This document shows, piece by piece, positions 51,601 through 63,194 of a DNA stretch of 64,000 nt. The DNA lies in NCBI GenBank assembly GCA_011037195.1, contig JAAEAF010003150.1, positions 62,001-126,000 of the forward strand. Reading direction: 5' to 3'. The stretch is from Triatoma infestans. Lineage: Eukaryota; Arthropoda; Insecta; Hemiptera; Reduviidae. The position numbers and the translations under genes are program-made. The notes beneath the pieces were generated by a model, which searched no databases, was not told where the DNA came from, and saw only the letters and a program-made list of their open reading frames with translations. Positions within the stretch are counted from its first letter, which is position 1. Every line of letters starts with the position of its first letter.

Positions 51601-53531
51601 CTACGGCCCTACAAGAGCCTGGTCCTCCTCCACAATCCTACTCCACTCTTCTCTTTCCTGGGCGTGCCTTCTCCATCTTCTCACTCCCATTCTTTTCAAT
51701 AACTCTTCCACATCTCCCAGCCATCTCAATCGGGGACGTCCTTTTCTACGGCATCCTCCCGGTTTCCCTTCCAACAGCTTTTTTGGAACCCTGCCTTCGG
51801 ACATTCGTTCTACATGCCCCAGCCATCTCAGCTGGTTTTTCCTTACAAAGGCTACCAAGTCTGGTTCATTATATATTTGGCGGAGCTCAGCGTTTTTTCT
51901 TATCCTCCAGAGCCATTTTCACAGACAGGTCCATATATTCTTCTGAGTATCTTCCTTTCCCATACATTTAGCATTCTTTCTGTTTCCTTCGTAAGTACCC
52001 AGGTTTCACAACCATATGTGACCACAGGTCTTATGATTGTTTTATAAATAAGGACCTTCGCTCTGTTTGTCAGACCTCTAAACTTCAGCGGTTTCTGAAG
52101 TGCGAAATAGCACTTGTTCCCGGAAGCCAATCTGGCCTTAATCGCTTCAGAGGTTTCATTCTTTTCTGTTACTAGAGCTCCTAAATACTTGAACTGACTG
52201 ACTGTCTTGAATTCGTGGATTCCAAAACACACACTTTCTTCTATTCTTTCGGAATTTCTTGTTGCCCTCATGTACACAGTCTTTTCATCATTTATTCGTA
52301 ACCCTAATTTAGTTGCAGCCCTTTCAAATTCCTCGAAAGCCCCTGCTAGCGCTGCTCTTGAGCGAGCTGATACCAGCACATCATCTGCGTACGCGAGATG
52401 TTGCGACATCCTATTATAAATAGTACCATTTGCATTTGTACGAATTGCTCTAATTGCGTATTCGAGCGCTAGATTAAAAAGTGTGGGGGACAGAGGATCA
52501 CCTTGTCTTAGACCGTCTGTGACTGCAAACTTCTCCGACAGCCTTCCCTGAACCTTCACCTTACAGCTACTCCCTGTAAGTGCCATTCTCGTTAGCCTTA
52601 CTAACTTACAAGGGATTCCTAGATTCAGCATAATCTTAATCAGCTCTTCTCTTTTGATGCTGTCGTATGCTTGCTTAAAATCGACGAAAAGATGGTGCAT
52701 ATCCACATTAAATTCATAACATTTTTCCATCATTTGTCTGACGGAGAAAATATGGTCGGTGGTTGATCTGCTCGGCCTGAAGCCACACTGGTACTCACCT
52801 AGAATGTGTTCGGACCAGTATTGTATTTTCCTATTAAGAAGGATGGCAAATGCCTTATACGCTGTCCCTAGCAAGGATATGCCTCTATAATTTCCACAAT
52901 TCAACATATCCCCTTTCTAATAAATCGGACATATAATTGCTACTGTCCATTCTTCCGGCATCTTTTCCTTGATCCATACTTCCAACAACAAATTGTATAA
53001 TTCTTTCAACAGGTCTTCTCCTGCGTATTTCAACATTTCTGCGTCTACACCGTCGCAACCAGGGCTTTTGTTGTTTTTTAGCGTTCCTATAACTTCCATA
53101 AAATCTTCGAAATCAGGGGGTTCGACGTCCTCTGCATTACCTGTTTCATCTTCCATCCCTCCTATTCTAAATTCATCTAACTCATTCCGCTCATCACTCC
53201 TATTAACATTTAACAGATCTTTAAAATAATCACGCCATGTTTCTACCACTTTTATAGTCTCTCCAATCAGATTTCCCTCCTTATCCCTACAAAAGCTTAT
53301 TCTAGGTTGGAAGCCGGTCTTGATTTCCCTCACTCCTCTATAAAACTTTCTTGTTTGTTTACCTTCATACTCGGATTGCAATGCTTCTAATTTATCCTTT
53401 TCTAATCTCCTCTTCTTCTGTCTACAAATAGTTCTGGCAATTCTCCGTTTCAACCTGTATTCTTCTCTACTCTGCCTTGTACTTCTAACTAACATTCTCA
53501 TCCTTGCTTCATTTCTTTCCTCAAGGACCAT
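51601..53531 (-). pseudogene. LINE reverse transcriptase and C-terminal tail
   Basis: The first part (53531-52917) contains LKNNKSPGCDGVDAEML, the start of the RT domain. It ends at an in-frame TAA at 52917-52919. The same frame continues from 52907 to 51900 with NYRGISLLGTAYK, VDFKQAYDSI, LRQGDPLSPTLFNLALEY and the catalytic YADD box. A frameshift near 51900 leads to the tail LRWLGHVERMSEGRVP and GRPRLRWLGDVEELL at 51858-51601. The domains are those of an RTE-like protein. Confidence 0.88.
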
Positions 53532-53682
53532 TCTGCATTCTTCATCAAACCATTCGTTCCTTGTACCTCTCTGTCTTACCCCAAGGACCTCCTCTGCCGT
53601 ACTTTTTAAGTGCCGTAATTAAGTGAGGACTTAATTCTCATCCAAATCTTCTCCTGCTCCTCTATTCATTTCATACAGAGCT

Positions 53683-54465
53683 CTACTCACTTTCTTTATA
53701 TGTTTCACAATAATCTTGTATCTTTAACAATTCGCTTTTATACCTAACACTCTTTTCTCCTTGTCCTCGGGCTCTTTTAGCTATTTTTTGTCTATACGCC
53801 ACTTTTATAAGAAAGTGATCCGAGTCCACACCAGCTCCTCGATAGCTTCTCACATCTGATATGTCCGAAGCATGCCTTGAATCGATGAGAACATGATCTA
53901 TTTGATTTCTTGTTCTCCCATCCGGAGACACCCACGTTTCTTTGTGTATCTGCTTGTGGGGAAACTGTGTACTTCTAATGACCATACCTTTCTCAATCGC
54001 AAAATCCATAATTCTAAATCCATTATCATTGGACACATCATGCTTACTATGCTGCCCAATTGTGGGCCTAAATGCCGCTTCTTTACCAATTTTAGCATTT
54101 AGATCACCCATGATTATTTTGACATCATACCGAGGGAGTAGATCATATTCTTGTGATAACTTATCATAAAAACTATCTTTCTCTTCCTCTTCCTTGTCCT
54201 CTGTTGGTGCATGCACACTGATTATAGAGGTGTTAGAGAACTTTCCTTTTAGACGTAATATACAAATTCTTTCATTTTCTATTTTATAGCTTAATAACAA
54301 ATACTTAAGCGCTTTCTTTATCATAAACTCAGTGCCTAGAATGTTCGGATCATGTCGGCTATTTATTATTGTATATGTTCCTAAATCCAAGACCTCTGTT
54401 TTTCTCCATTTTATCTCCTGCAGTGCAACTATATCCACACCATATCTTTCCAGTTGCTTCTCCAA
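53683..54465 (-). pseudogene. LINE endonuclease domain (RTE-like)
   Basis: The open stretch of 260 codons shows apurinic endonuclease motifs in order: DIVALQEIKW near the start, SVHAPTEDKEEE, IIMGDLNAKIGKE, RNQIDHVLID and SDHFLIKVAY. This matches the EEP endonuclease of RTE-type elements that is often annotated in insects as craniofacial development protein 2-like. The frame shifts between this part and the reverse transcriptase, at about 53540-53680. Confidence 0.85.
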
Positions 54466-55069
54466 ATTTCTACTTGCTCCTACTTTGGCTAATCCTCTTA
54501 CATTCCATGTCGCCAGTGTCAGTGATTTGAAATGTCCTTTAACTCGCCTAGGTCGTATACCAAAATCCGTCCAGCTTTTCTTTGTGTTCGGTTTCGTGAC
54601 AATAGTTGATTTTATAGGGTAGGGCCGTCAACCCTACGCCCAACCCCCATCTTGGAAGGCCAGGATTTTCTGTTAGGGTTTACTCCCTTAGCCTTAGAAA
54701 TATTATTTCTAACCCACAAGGCAGTGGGGGGGTTTAGGGAATTTAGGGAACGAGAAAGGAAGAGATAACAGGGAAGGATGGGAGAGAAGGGACTGGGATC
54801 AGGTCAGCGGGCAGCTGTCCCTTTAGTCGCCTTTTACGACAAGCGGTAAATACTGTGGACCAATTCTTACCCCGGATCCACAGGCTATAAACATATAATT
54901 CTTACTAAATATTCAGTTGTCTTTAATTTATATGAATAGGAAAATCGGAAACTTTAATTAAAAATATGAAACAACTTTCTTGAGGAAAGTATAACCTCCC
55001 CCTCCCTAAATCCACCCTAAAAATTTAATATTCATGGAAAACGTTTTAGACAAAAATGAAAGGTCTCTA

Positions 55070-56811
55070 TACAGGGTATCCCATTTAAACGGGCCACTTT
55101 TGAAATAACTCTTAAACGAAGCAAGATATCAAAAAAGTGAACATAACGTTTGTTGAAGTATTGGCACTCTAGTTTATGATGGTGTTATTGTTTTTGATTT
55201 TATTGCCGCCATACACCTGAAATCGGTGATTGAGAGTTGCAATTTCCTTTTGACCCCCCACTTTTTACTACAATATTGAAAACTACTAAAAATATGAAGA
55301 AAAATGCCGTTAATTTCACTTCAATATTTCAAACCGTTGCCATTGATAAAGATTAAATTTTCGTTGTTTTTTTCCTATTTCTCTGTTTCATAAACTAAAA
55401 TTAAAAGCGAATTTTCTTATTAGTTTCTAATAATAAATTGTGATTGAGAGTTGCAATTTCCTTTTGACCCCCCACTTTTAACTACAATATTGAAACTACT
55501 AAAAATAGAAGAAAAAAGCCGTTAATTTTCACTTCATATTTCAAACCGTTGCCAGATACATTAAAGTTTTCGTTTTTTTTTTTTTTTATTACCACTGTTT
55601 CATAAACTAAAATTAAAAGCGAATTTTCTTATTAATTGCTAATAAATAAGAGAGTTCAAATGCTGACAACACTTAAAAGCCTATTTTAGAACCATAAGGG
55701 AGTTAAAAATCAGATACATCATTAAAACAAAATAATATTCCAGTTTATTTACAAAAATCTATAAAAAAAATATTTCCTATTTATTCAAAATGACCTCCTC
55801 GGCTTAACCGGCACAAACGCAGTCGCTGCCCAACAGATGAAGTTGCTAACCGTATCATGTCTGCCGGATTTGCTAAGAAGATTTGCATTAAGTCTCCCGA
55901 CCCAGCAAAACAACATCTCATTCATTATTCTCCTCGCCAGATTTAACCCCTCTTGACCTTCTCGGCTTAACCGGCATAAGTGCAGTCGCTGCCCAACAGA
56001 TGAAGTTGCTAACCGTATCATGTCTGCCGGATTTGCTAAGAAGATTTGCATTAAGTCTCCCGACCCAGCAAAACAACATCTCATTCATTATTCTCCTCGC
56101 CAGATTTAACCCCTCTTGAATTTTTTTATTGGGGATATCTCAAAGACAAAATTTATGCCAAGGAACCAACAAGTCCAGAAGCACTTATAGAAGACTTAAT
56201 CCAAACCTGCTTAGCAATTCCGGCACACATGATACGGTTAGCAACTTCATCTGCTGGGCAGCGACTGCGCTTCTGCCGGTTAAGCCGAGGAGGTTATTTT
56301 GAATGAATAGGAAATATTTTTTTTATAGATTTTTTTAAATAAACTGGAATATTGTTTTGTTTTAATGATGTTTTACCTGATTTTTAAGTCCCTAATGGTT
56401 CTAAAATTGGTTTTAAGTGTTGTCAGCATTTGTACTCTCTTATTTATTAGAAATTAATAAGAAAATCCGCTTTTAATTTTAGTTTTTGAAACAAAGAAAT
56501 AGGAAAAAAACGACGAAAATTTAATCTTTATCATTGAATATCTCGGCCATGGTTTGAAATATTGAAATGAAATTAACGACATTTTTCTTCATTTTTTTAG
56601 TAGTTTTCAATACAGTAGTAAAAAGTGGGGGTCAAAAGGAAATTGCAACTCTCAATCACCGATTTCAGGTGTAAGGCTGCAATAAAATCAAACAACATTA
56701 ACACCATCATAAAGTAGAGCGCAAATACTTAAACAAACGTTATGTTCACTTTTTTGATATCTTTCTTAAGAGTTATTTCAAAAGTGGCCTGTTTAAATGG
56801 GACACCCTGTA
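55070..56811. mobile_element. foldback element derived from a mariner-like transposon
   Basis: The termini are inverted: TACAGGGTATCCCATTTAAA on the left, and its inverted counterpart ending GGGACACCCTGTA on the right, each flanked by TA (55068-55069 and 56812-56813), the usual Tc1/mariner target duplication. The inverted similarity runs inward for more than 500 bp on each side. The left side also has internal direct duplications: about 215 bp near 55228 and 55442, and about 160 bp near 55795 and 55955. The right arm encodes a transposase C-terminus (see next entry). It lies inside a copy of the dispersed repeat family. Confidence 0.85.
56120..56306 (+). pseudogene. mariner-like transposase C-terminal remnant
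   Basis: The plus-strand frame reads YWGYLKDKIYAKEPTSPEAL, then CLAIPAHMIRLATSS and LRFCRLSRGGYFE before a stop. This pattern (YLKDKVY ... RGGxFE) is the typical C-terminal end of Tc1/mariner-like (IS630 superfamily) transposases. Inverted and duplicated copies are on the minus strand at 55785-56100. No catalytic core remains. Confidence 0.7.
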
Positions 56812-58014
56812 TAATATGTAGTTAGTATAACAAGTTTAATAAAATCCACCGTAATTAAAGAAAAATCCCGGAAAACTGAAAAAGCTGTTTCATGTAAATC
56901 GCACTTCCGATCAACCAAGTTTCTTCAATTTCTCGGAATTTTGGTAACATGTTTAAATCTGATAATATTATATATGGTGGATAGAATCGTATAGTAAATA
57001 ATAAAAATAAAACTTTAAAGGGAACTGTCACACCGGCATAGAAAGCATTATATTAATTTTTCCGGAGAAATATTACAAATAAAAGTTGTAGCTCTTTGTA
57101 TGTGTAGCTGATGTACCAAGTTTAAAGAAGTTTATATGAATTATGGGTCGATTCAGAGAAAATTACAAAAAACTGAAAAACTCATTCTGTAGTGGTGCTT
57201 TCGGTTGGCCGGTTTTGACCAAATCCTTATTGTCAGGACCCCTGGTGGAATTTAAACGAAATATCAATTTTGAACATTCTGTGATTTTCCGTTTTTGAGT
57301 TATGCTGGCCAAACACTCAGACCAATTACTATAAACCACTTTTTCGGATTCGGGAGTTCTCAAAATATGTATTTCCGGTGAAAACTCGATATCGAAAATT
57401 TGACAAGATCGCAATCAATTAAGAGAAAGTAATAGATTTAGTACAATTCTGACAGGAATTATCATTCTCTGAATCTTATTAAAGAAATTGTCATTATGTT
57501 TTTGTATCACAGGTTTCAAATTGACCATTTTTCTTAAAACAAAATTATGTAGATGGAGAAAAGAAAGCTAAGAATTTCAAATATTTCAGCATAGATCTCT
57601 ATATTTTCAATCACTATAAAATTTCTGCATTCCAAATGATATACATTTCACTGGGAAGTGGAAGAAATTCTACAATGGAAACTTCAGTTTTGTGCACAAC
57701 TTAATGTATTATAATGAAGCGACACTGCAGAAATGATACATAAAAGTAAGTTATTAAATTCTTCTTGAACAATTAGGACAGCTTTGAGTACCACCAATTA
57801 TAGCAGTCGGTTGGTGATCTCGTCTGAAGGCTTACGATTTAGGAACTGACCCTTTCAGCCAGACCTAGAAGCGCTTAGCATAACGGCCGATGCCTTTGCG
57901 GTCTACGTTATTAGTAATTTTCGTGCATAAATTTTAATTTAAAGAAGATTACATAACTACAAAAAGATATGACTTTTCTTAAAAAGGAATATTAAATGAG
58001 CAGGGAAAATGAAA

Positions 58015-58190
58015 TGGACGGGCTTAGCTGAGTGGTCGCGCTAGACCCTTACACGGGGAGCACTACTGCCTTAGTTAATACTCTCTTCCCAGGAGCTCCT
58101 GTAGATTACTGCCCAGTGACGGTAACACAAAACACTGCCCAAAACACTGCCCCGAGTGCACTCGAAGGCATTATTATTAATATTATTTGT
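58015..58190 (+). repeat. tRNA-derived SINE remnant
   Basis: The head GGGCTTAGCTGAGTGGTCGC resembles a box A, and ACCCTTACACGGGG resembles that of the 1.03-kb SINE. The tail is ill-defined and runs into a LINE fragment. Confidence 0.4.
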
Positions 58191-58318
58191 CTGTGGGAAG
58201 AGACCAAACCTCAGCTAACTAAAGCCCCACTAGGCCCATATAGTTACCACAAGGAAAAAAACAAACTGGGTCTAATCCATCTTAGATTTACCGCAGCCAG
58301 AACAAATCGGACAATTAC

Positions 58319-58530
58319 CTAAGCCAATAGTATAAGCTCTTCCACACACTTCCTAGTCCTGAACCTAATTTCTTCACAATCCAAGCAATCTTCCTTGTTT
58401 GTCTCACAGACTTTACAAAATGGATCCGGCATGAGCCCCATTAAGTAGAGATGTATCCTAAAATCAAAATGTGCAGTAAGGGATCCAACCAGATGCCTGA
58501 GAGAGTTCCGTAAAAGACAAAGCAACGTCT
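58319..58530 (-). pseudogene. LINE C-terminal fragment
   Basis: The minus-strand frame LRHLVGSLTAHFDFRIHLYL, then FCKVCETNKEDCLDCEEI, resembles the C-terminal CxxC zinc region found after the RNase H of insect LINEs (compare 30815-31780). Confidence 0.6.
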
Positions 58531-59405
58531 CACACTAGGAAGGATAGTAGATCTTTATTAACATCACATATATTTAGTTATTTGAAGAGCTGGAGTAATT
58601 ATCCCACATTAGTTATAAAAGAACCCATTTAAATTATTTATAAAGATCACTGACCTCACTAGCCTCTAAGGTGTTATAACATAAGATCAGATGCCTATCC
58701 AACTGATTGGATGTTATAGTAAGGAAAATTAAAAAAGTATTAGAAGAAATGGCTATAAAGCCAAATCTACAAAAAAAAAAATTATTGTGACTCCATTCAG
58801 GTGTACAATGTACAAGTGTGAATGAGTGCACAATGTACAAGTGTAAATGAGTGCACAAGGTGTTAAATAAGAGATTACCTGTTATATGTTAGACGCAATA
58901 AGTTGCATACGTCAACTTCTCTGCAGGCACTTTGGTGTTATGAGTGTTCGAGTTGTCAGCGTAAGTGTTCGTATTACTAGGCAAGGAAGCCAAGATCTCT
59001 AAGAAGTGAATTTTTTACCAAAAGGAAGACCCTTGCAAATTAAAAAAATAATTCATGTACGAAACCTAAGACAAGGAATTTTACACAAAAAGAATCAGTA
59101 ATAATGCTAAAACAATTAGTTACAAACGGCTTACATGTGTAGGTACATTTTCACAATATAAAAGAAAAGATTTTGATTGTAATACAAATAAAAATCTAGA
59201 TATTTTGGGGATGATAAAATGAACAAATTTATAGTGATTACTTTTAATATTCACAGACAAATAAGGTAGAAAACATAAAAGTTTTGTAATAAAGGTGAAT
59301 AAAATAAAAGATAAATTTCAAATTCCTAAGTAATGTTGAAAATATGCATTAATTTACTGACTAAAAAAAAAATTAAGAAAGATTACAAATTTCATTTTTA
59401 GTTCA

Positions 59406-60593
59406 TTAAGGTACTTTTTCCTTTCCAGTAATTATTTCGCCTAAACTATCTAGAGAATGTGTAGCAGATCCTCGTTTAGCTGGTTTTGGTTGAGAAGGAT
59501 CTGGTTTCCAGGCGACGAAATAAAGAATCTGAAATGTTGCTGGAATATGTTCATCTGTACCATACATTTCCTTGTAAATAGCGGATGCTGCTATCATCAC
59601 TTCCTTACGGAGGTGATGACTGCGAGCCCACGTGCAGTTGTTTTCTGCCATTCCTAAAAATACAGTTAGAAAATTCTGATTTTCTTTTGAGAATAAAGGC
59701 TCATGGCGAAGCCAATTGTACTACATACCTTTCAGATCCCACATAAGTTCAAACATGGACGGATATTTGACAATTATTTCGTCACAATCAATTGTCAGCA
59801 TAGTAAAACCTGCCTGATTCAGAAGTCCACCAATATCTCTGACATCGGTGAACGGTGAAATATGTGGAGAGATTCCTCCCGCTCGTTCAGTTTCTGCTAA
59901 TTGCAAAGATGCCCTAAATAAGAATAAATAAAAGTAATGATCTAGCAGCTAGGTAACTATATTATATACTTACACCTACCTCAGTTCAAATAAAGTATCT
60001 CCACCAAATACAGAGCCTAGGAAAACGCCATCGTTTTTCAGGCATTTCAGTACTTGTGCAAACGTACCAGGCAAATTGTTTACCCAGTGTAGAGATAAAT
60101 TACTCATCACCATATCCATACTGTTTTCTTCAAATGGCAAATCTTCTTCGTCAACTACAATTTTAGATACTTTCACGCTTTCCTCTGGAAGAACCGCTTT
60201 CTCCAACATAGATTCACTCATATCACACATTATTAGATTTTCAACACAGTCTGAGAGTACATTTTTAGAGGCACTGCCTCTCCCACATCCTAAATCTATT
60301 ACTTTATGAAAACTTCTTTTAATATCAAATATTCTGTCAGTTAGTCGATAACCTACTTCATCCTTTAAGTAATCATATAATTCAACGTTATCCAAATTAG
60401 ATGCTCTTGTCTTTTGCAAAAGTTTAGCGCGTCTATCAAAAACATTCATTACAGTTTCTTGATGTACCAATCTCAATACAGCTATGTATGCAAAATTTGG
60501 CCACTGATTTTTTAAAAGTGTTCTTTGTTCATACTTATATAACTCATGGCAGGCATTATATTGAAGCACTCTTTTACTTAAGTGGTAAAACAT
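59406..60593 (-). CDS. NDUFAF5: complex I assembly factor 5 (SAM-dependent)
   Basis: Three minus-strand exons, 60593-59980, 59913-59729 and 59653-59406, in phase, 348 aa (human 345). A class I SAM-binding fold is visible: motif [10 protein letters not shown] at residues 98-106, the acidic loop [30 protein letters not shown], then [29 protein letters not shown] and the C-terminal [22 protein letters not shown]5 works in the mitochondrial matrix and is needed for early complex I assembly; in the family it hydroxylates an arginine of NDUFS7. I chose the first ATG of the open frame (60593); the roughly 48 residues before NVFDRR are basic and could be the import signal. The frame stays open upstream to a GTG near 60647, with an acceptor-like ttctag, so a different 5' exon is possible. 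It lies about 1.6 kb downstream of THG1L on the same strand. Confidence 0.92.
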
Positions 60594-60884
60594 TTTAGTA
60601 CTACTGTACTGTCTTAAAACTTTTTCACCTTTTCTAGAAATAAACACTTTACTTCTCTTTGATTAAGAAGGTTATTGTTTTTGTATGGTTATAAGATTAA
60701 CCATTTACCAAAAACAGCTGTCACCACTACAATCCATTAAATAAGTCTTATATTCCTGTCCATAAAAAGTCATGTCAGTTAGGTTATTGATCCTTAACTG
60801 ATTATTGAAAACGAAATTTAATTTTTAAACTAAAGAAACAGCACTAAGTTAATAAATATTTCAAGCATTTTTTACTGGACTAGA

Positions 60885-61075
60885 CTAGCAACGTGAAGGT
60901 CACGGGTTCGAATCCAGCCTTGTTACCCTTAGATTAGGAGCCTCTACATCTCACTGACCGGAGATAGACAGTGTTGTCTGTAACGAGAGAACACTATCCG
61001 GAGGCCGGCAGTGCACTGAAAAGGCTCCGGGCGCAAATGATCATAGATGTCTTAAATTTAAAAAAAAGAAGCATT
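60885..61075 (+). repeat. tRNA-derived SINE, 5' truncated
   Basis: A perfect box B (GGTTCGAATCC) lies at about 60905, preceded by an anticodon-arm-like part but no box A. The body (GACAGTGTTGTCTGTAACG) and tail (CTCCGGGCGCAAATGATCAT), then AAAAAAA, are shared with 16990-17105. It sits between THG1L and NDUFAF5. Confidence 0.65.
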
Positions 61076-61107
61076 TTTTATGAAAGATTTATTTAGCAAG
61101 GAGAATC

Positions 61108-61130
61108 TATATATATATATATATATATAT
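61108..61130 (+). repeat. TA microsatellite
   Basis: A run of about 11 TA units between THG1L and NDUFAF5. Confidence 0.9.
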
Positions 61131-62184
61131 CGTATGGGCCGTTCCCGAGCTGTCGCTCATAACAGCCTAATGATTATACTTCATCCCCAATGAACCCTAT
61201 AAGAAAAAATATGGGAATGATTCTCAAATCAAACTAAATGATTTTCAATTAACATAACTAAATCACCAAAATACAGCCGATGTAAAAAACTAAATAATAC
61301 GGCCGAATTGTATAAATGACATTGAAATCCTGACTATTCAAAACTTAGAGAGAGGCAATTAAAAAACCAATTTTGGATCAAAAAAATTATAATTTTAATG
61401 AAATGTTATAGTTTAGTAAAAAAACAAATTAAAAATCAATAAAAATATAACTATATCTAAGTATTCTATCTCCTATATTTTTTGGCAGAATGAATTTTAT
61501 TGGAACTATTATTTATTGTAATATAGCTTATTCCTTGGTTTCACAAGAACAACATAAGGTCTTTCTTACCACACAATATTTTAGCTTTAATAAGAGCTAA
61601 TATATCGTTTATAAAAATATCTTCCAAATTTGACTGAAGTATATCAATCAGCAGAAAGCAAATTTTATTTATTTAATAAATATATGTATTTTGTACAAAA
61701 ATGATAACAAACATAATTAAATATCAACAAATGTGGTCTCAGTAAAGATCAAAATCTGTAAAAGTTTCATTCCGTCGTTCCCAATTTCCGTAAAACCAGA
61801 TGCAAGCATATGTTTTATTCAATGATGTTTATTAAAAGTGAATAAAAACAAAAAACAGTCAAAATATTGGTCAAGAAGCAGTTCCTACCACGAAGTATTT
61901 AAATTGACTTAGTTTTGTCAAAATATTTTAATTTTAATTGTATTTTTTAATAGCTATTTGTTTAGACAAATAGTTTGTCTTGATAAATGAGGGAAATAAA
62001 ACTAACATCTTTACTCAGAACTTTTAAAAGTTTTTTTCTTTTGTATGTTCTTTCAAACATTATTTTCTAAAAAAAAAAACTAAATAACAGAACTTCTATA
62101 AAAATGATAACCATAAATCAAATTACAATGTCGAGGAAATTAATTAATAAGAAAAAATCTATATGTTAAAATGTTTCTGAAATA

Positions 62185-63194
62185 TCATTTAAGTAATGAA
62201 ATCTTATTTTTTCCTTCATAGAACTCAATATCCTCTTTATATAGTTCAGCAGGTGCAGATTTCATTAAGAGAATCTCTATATTTTCTTCCCAAAACTTAT
62301 TTTTAATTATATCACCATAATAAGGACATATCACAAGTCTAGATTCATTTTCATTAGGAAATTTCATAAACTTTCTTATTAAGGTAGTCCCTTTACGGAA
62401 CATCTCTGGTTCATTATTATAATTTATGTTAAATTCTTGAAAAAGAATTTCATTCTTCTGGCTTGCTAATGTACCTCTTAATGTTTTTTCAGCCTAGAAA
62501 GAAAGATTATCACATATTACGTTTAAATATTTAAAGGTTCTGAAATATTCTCCTAAACTTATTCAATTCACACAAAAAATAGATATACTACCTCAGAATT
62601 GGTAAGTCCTCCTTTATTAACAAGTGACCAAAAACATGTATTGTATAAGTTATTAACATGAACATCGGCCTGCCTCCAGCTCATATAATCTCGTAAATTA
62701 TCATCAGTTGGATACAAAACTATTCTTGCATCAAAAGAAGGGGCATACAATAGTTTTTTCTGCTTAAAATATTCATTCCAATAAAATACATAAGATGATG
62801 AAAATAGACTACTCACTAGAGACATTAATTTTTCACCCCTACGATTAAATAAGGAAGTATCTTTTCTAAAAACGAAACTATATTCATCACTATGTCCAAA
62901 TGCTATAACAATATCTCTAAACTCACACATCACGTTCACTGCACTTCTGGTCATTAATTTTAAACCACCTACATCATTAGGTTTTTCAAATTCATGGATT
63001 TCGGAAAACTTATGAAATGCTTTACCGTCTACTCTAACAACTATCCAACAATTTTGAAGGCACCTATCTTCTTTCTCAAACGTTCGAACGTATTCAAATT
63101 TACTTTTAGCCATGTTAAGAATATAAAACGCTCTTTTAATGGTCACATTTGAACAATTTTTAACACCAACCTTTAAGCAAGATAAAATATTCAT
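62185..63194 (-). CDS. THG1L: tRNA-His guanylyltransferase
   Basis: Two minus-strand exons, 63194-62592 and 62493-62185, phase 0 junction, 303 aa (human 298). The enzyme adds the G(-1) residue to the 5' end of tRNA-His by 3'-5' polymerisation, which the histidyl-tRNA synthetase needs. The polymerase-like metal-binding motifs are intact: VRVDGKAFHKFS with Asp56 and GHSDEYSFVFRK with Asp103, each 27 residues beyond the classical numbering of the short human form. The motif ADVHVNNLYNTCFWSLV is also present. Met28 begins the conserved MAKSKFEYVR core; the preceding 27 residues are basic, hydrophobic and free of acidic residues, as in a mitochondrial presequence. Starts at Met1 and Met28 could therefore give mitochondrial and cytosolic forms. 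The second exon begins AEKTLRGT and ends KISLLK. Confidence 0.93.

Larger units (their letters stand above)
51578..54884 (-). mobile_element. near full-length RTE-like LINE
   Basis: The unit is 3.3 kb and flanked by a candidate 7-bp target duplication CTATAAA (51571-51577 and 54885-54891). The 3' end on the minus strand has a short TAGG tandem tail, as RTE-clade LINEs often do. The 5' leader (54600-54884) is GC-rich for this window and has a hairpin. It carries endonuclease, reverse transcriptase and a C-terminal tail, broken by two frameshifts and a stop. It sits inside a copy of the dispersed repeat family that begins at 51503. Confidence 0.85.
51503..57433 (+). repeat. dispersed repeat family R, copy 8, split by two insertions
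   Basis: The 5' end (TCTGGTATGAAACACTCAA) lies at 51504-51577. The sequence resumes at 54892-55069 after the RTE-like LINE and again at 56812-57433 after the mariner foldback. The last part has ACTTCCGATC, TTTCCGGTGAAAACTCG and ends AAGAGAAAGTAA. Confidence 0.65.
57434..59405. other. intergenic region before the NDUFAF5 3' end
   Basis: It contains a SINE remnant and a LINE fragment (58015-58530). A GTGTACAATGTACAAGTGTGA-type short tandem lies at about 58800-58855. Nothing else is recognised. Confidence 0.5.

Noticed and set aside
55795..56118. Two 160-bp direct repeats, first considered as a CRISPR-like or satellite array
   Set aside because: Only two units, and they encode duplicated transposase C-terminal sequence within a foldback element.
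60885..60950. Possible tRNA gene with a perfect GGTTCGAATCC box
   Set aside because: There is no box A, D arm or acceptor stem, and the downstream body and A-rich tail match another SINE copy.
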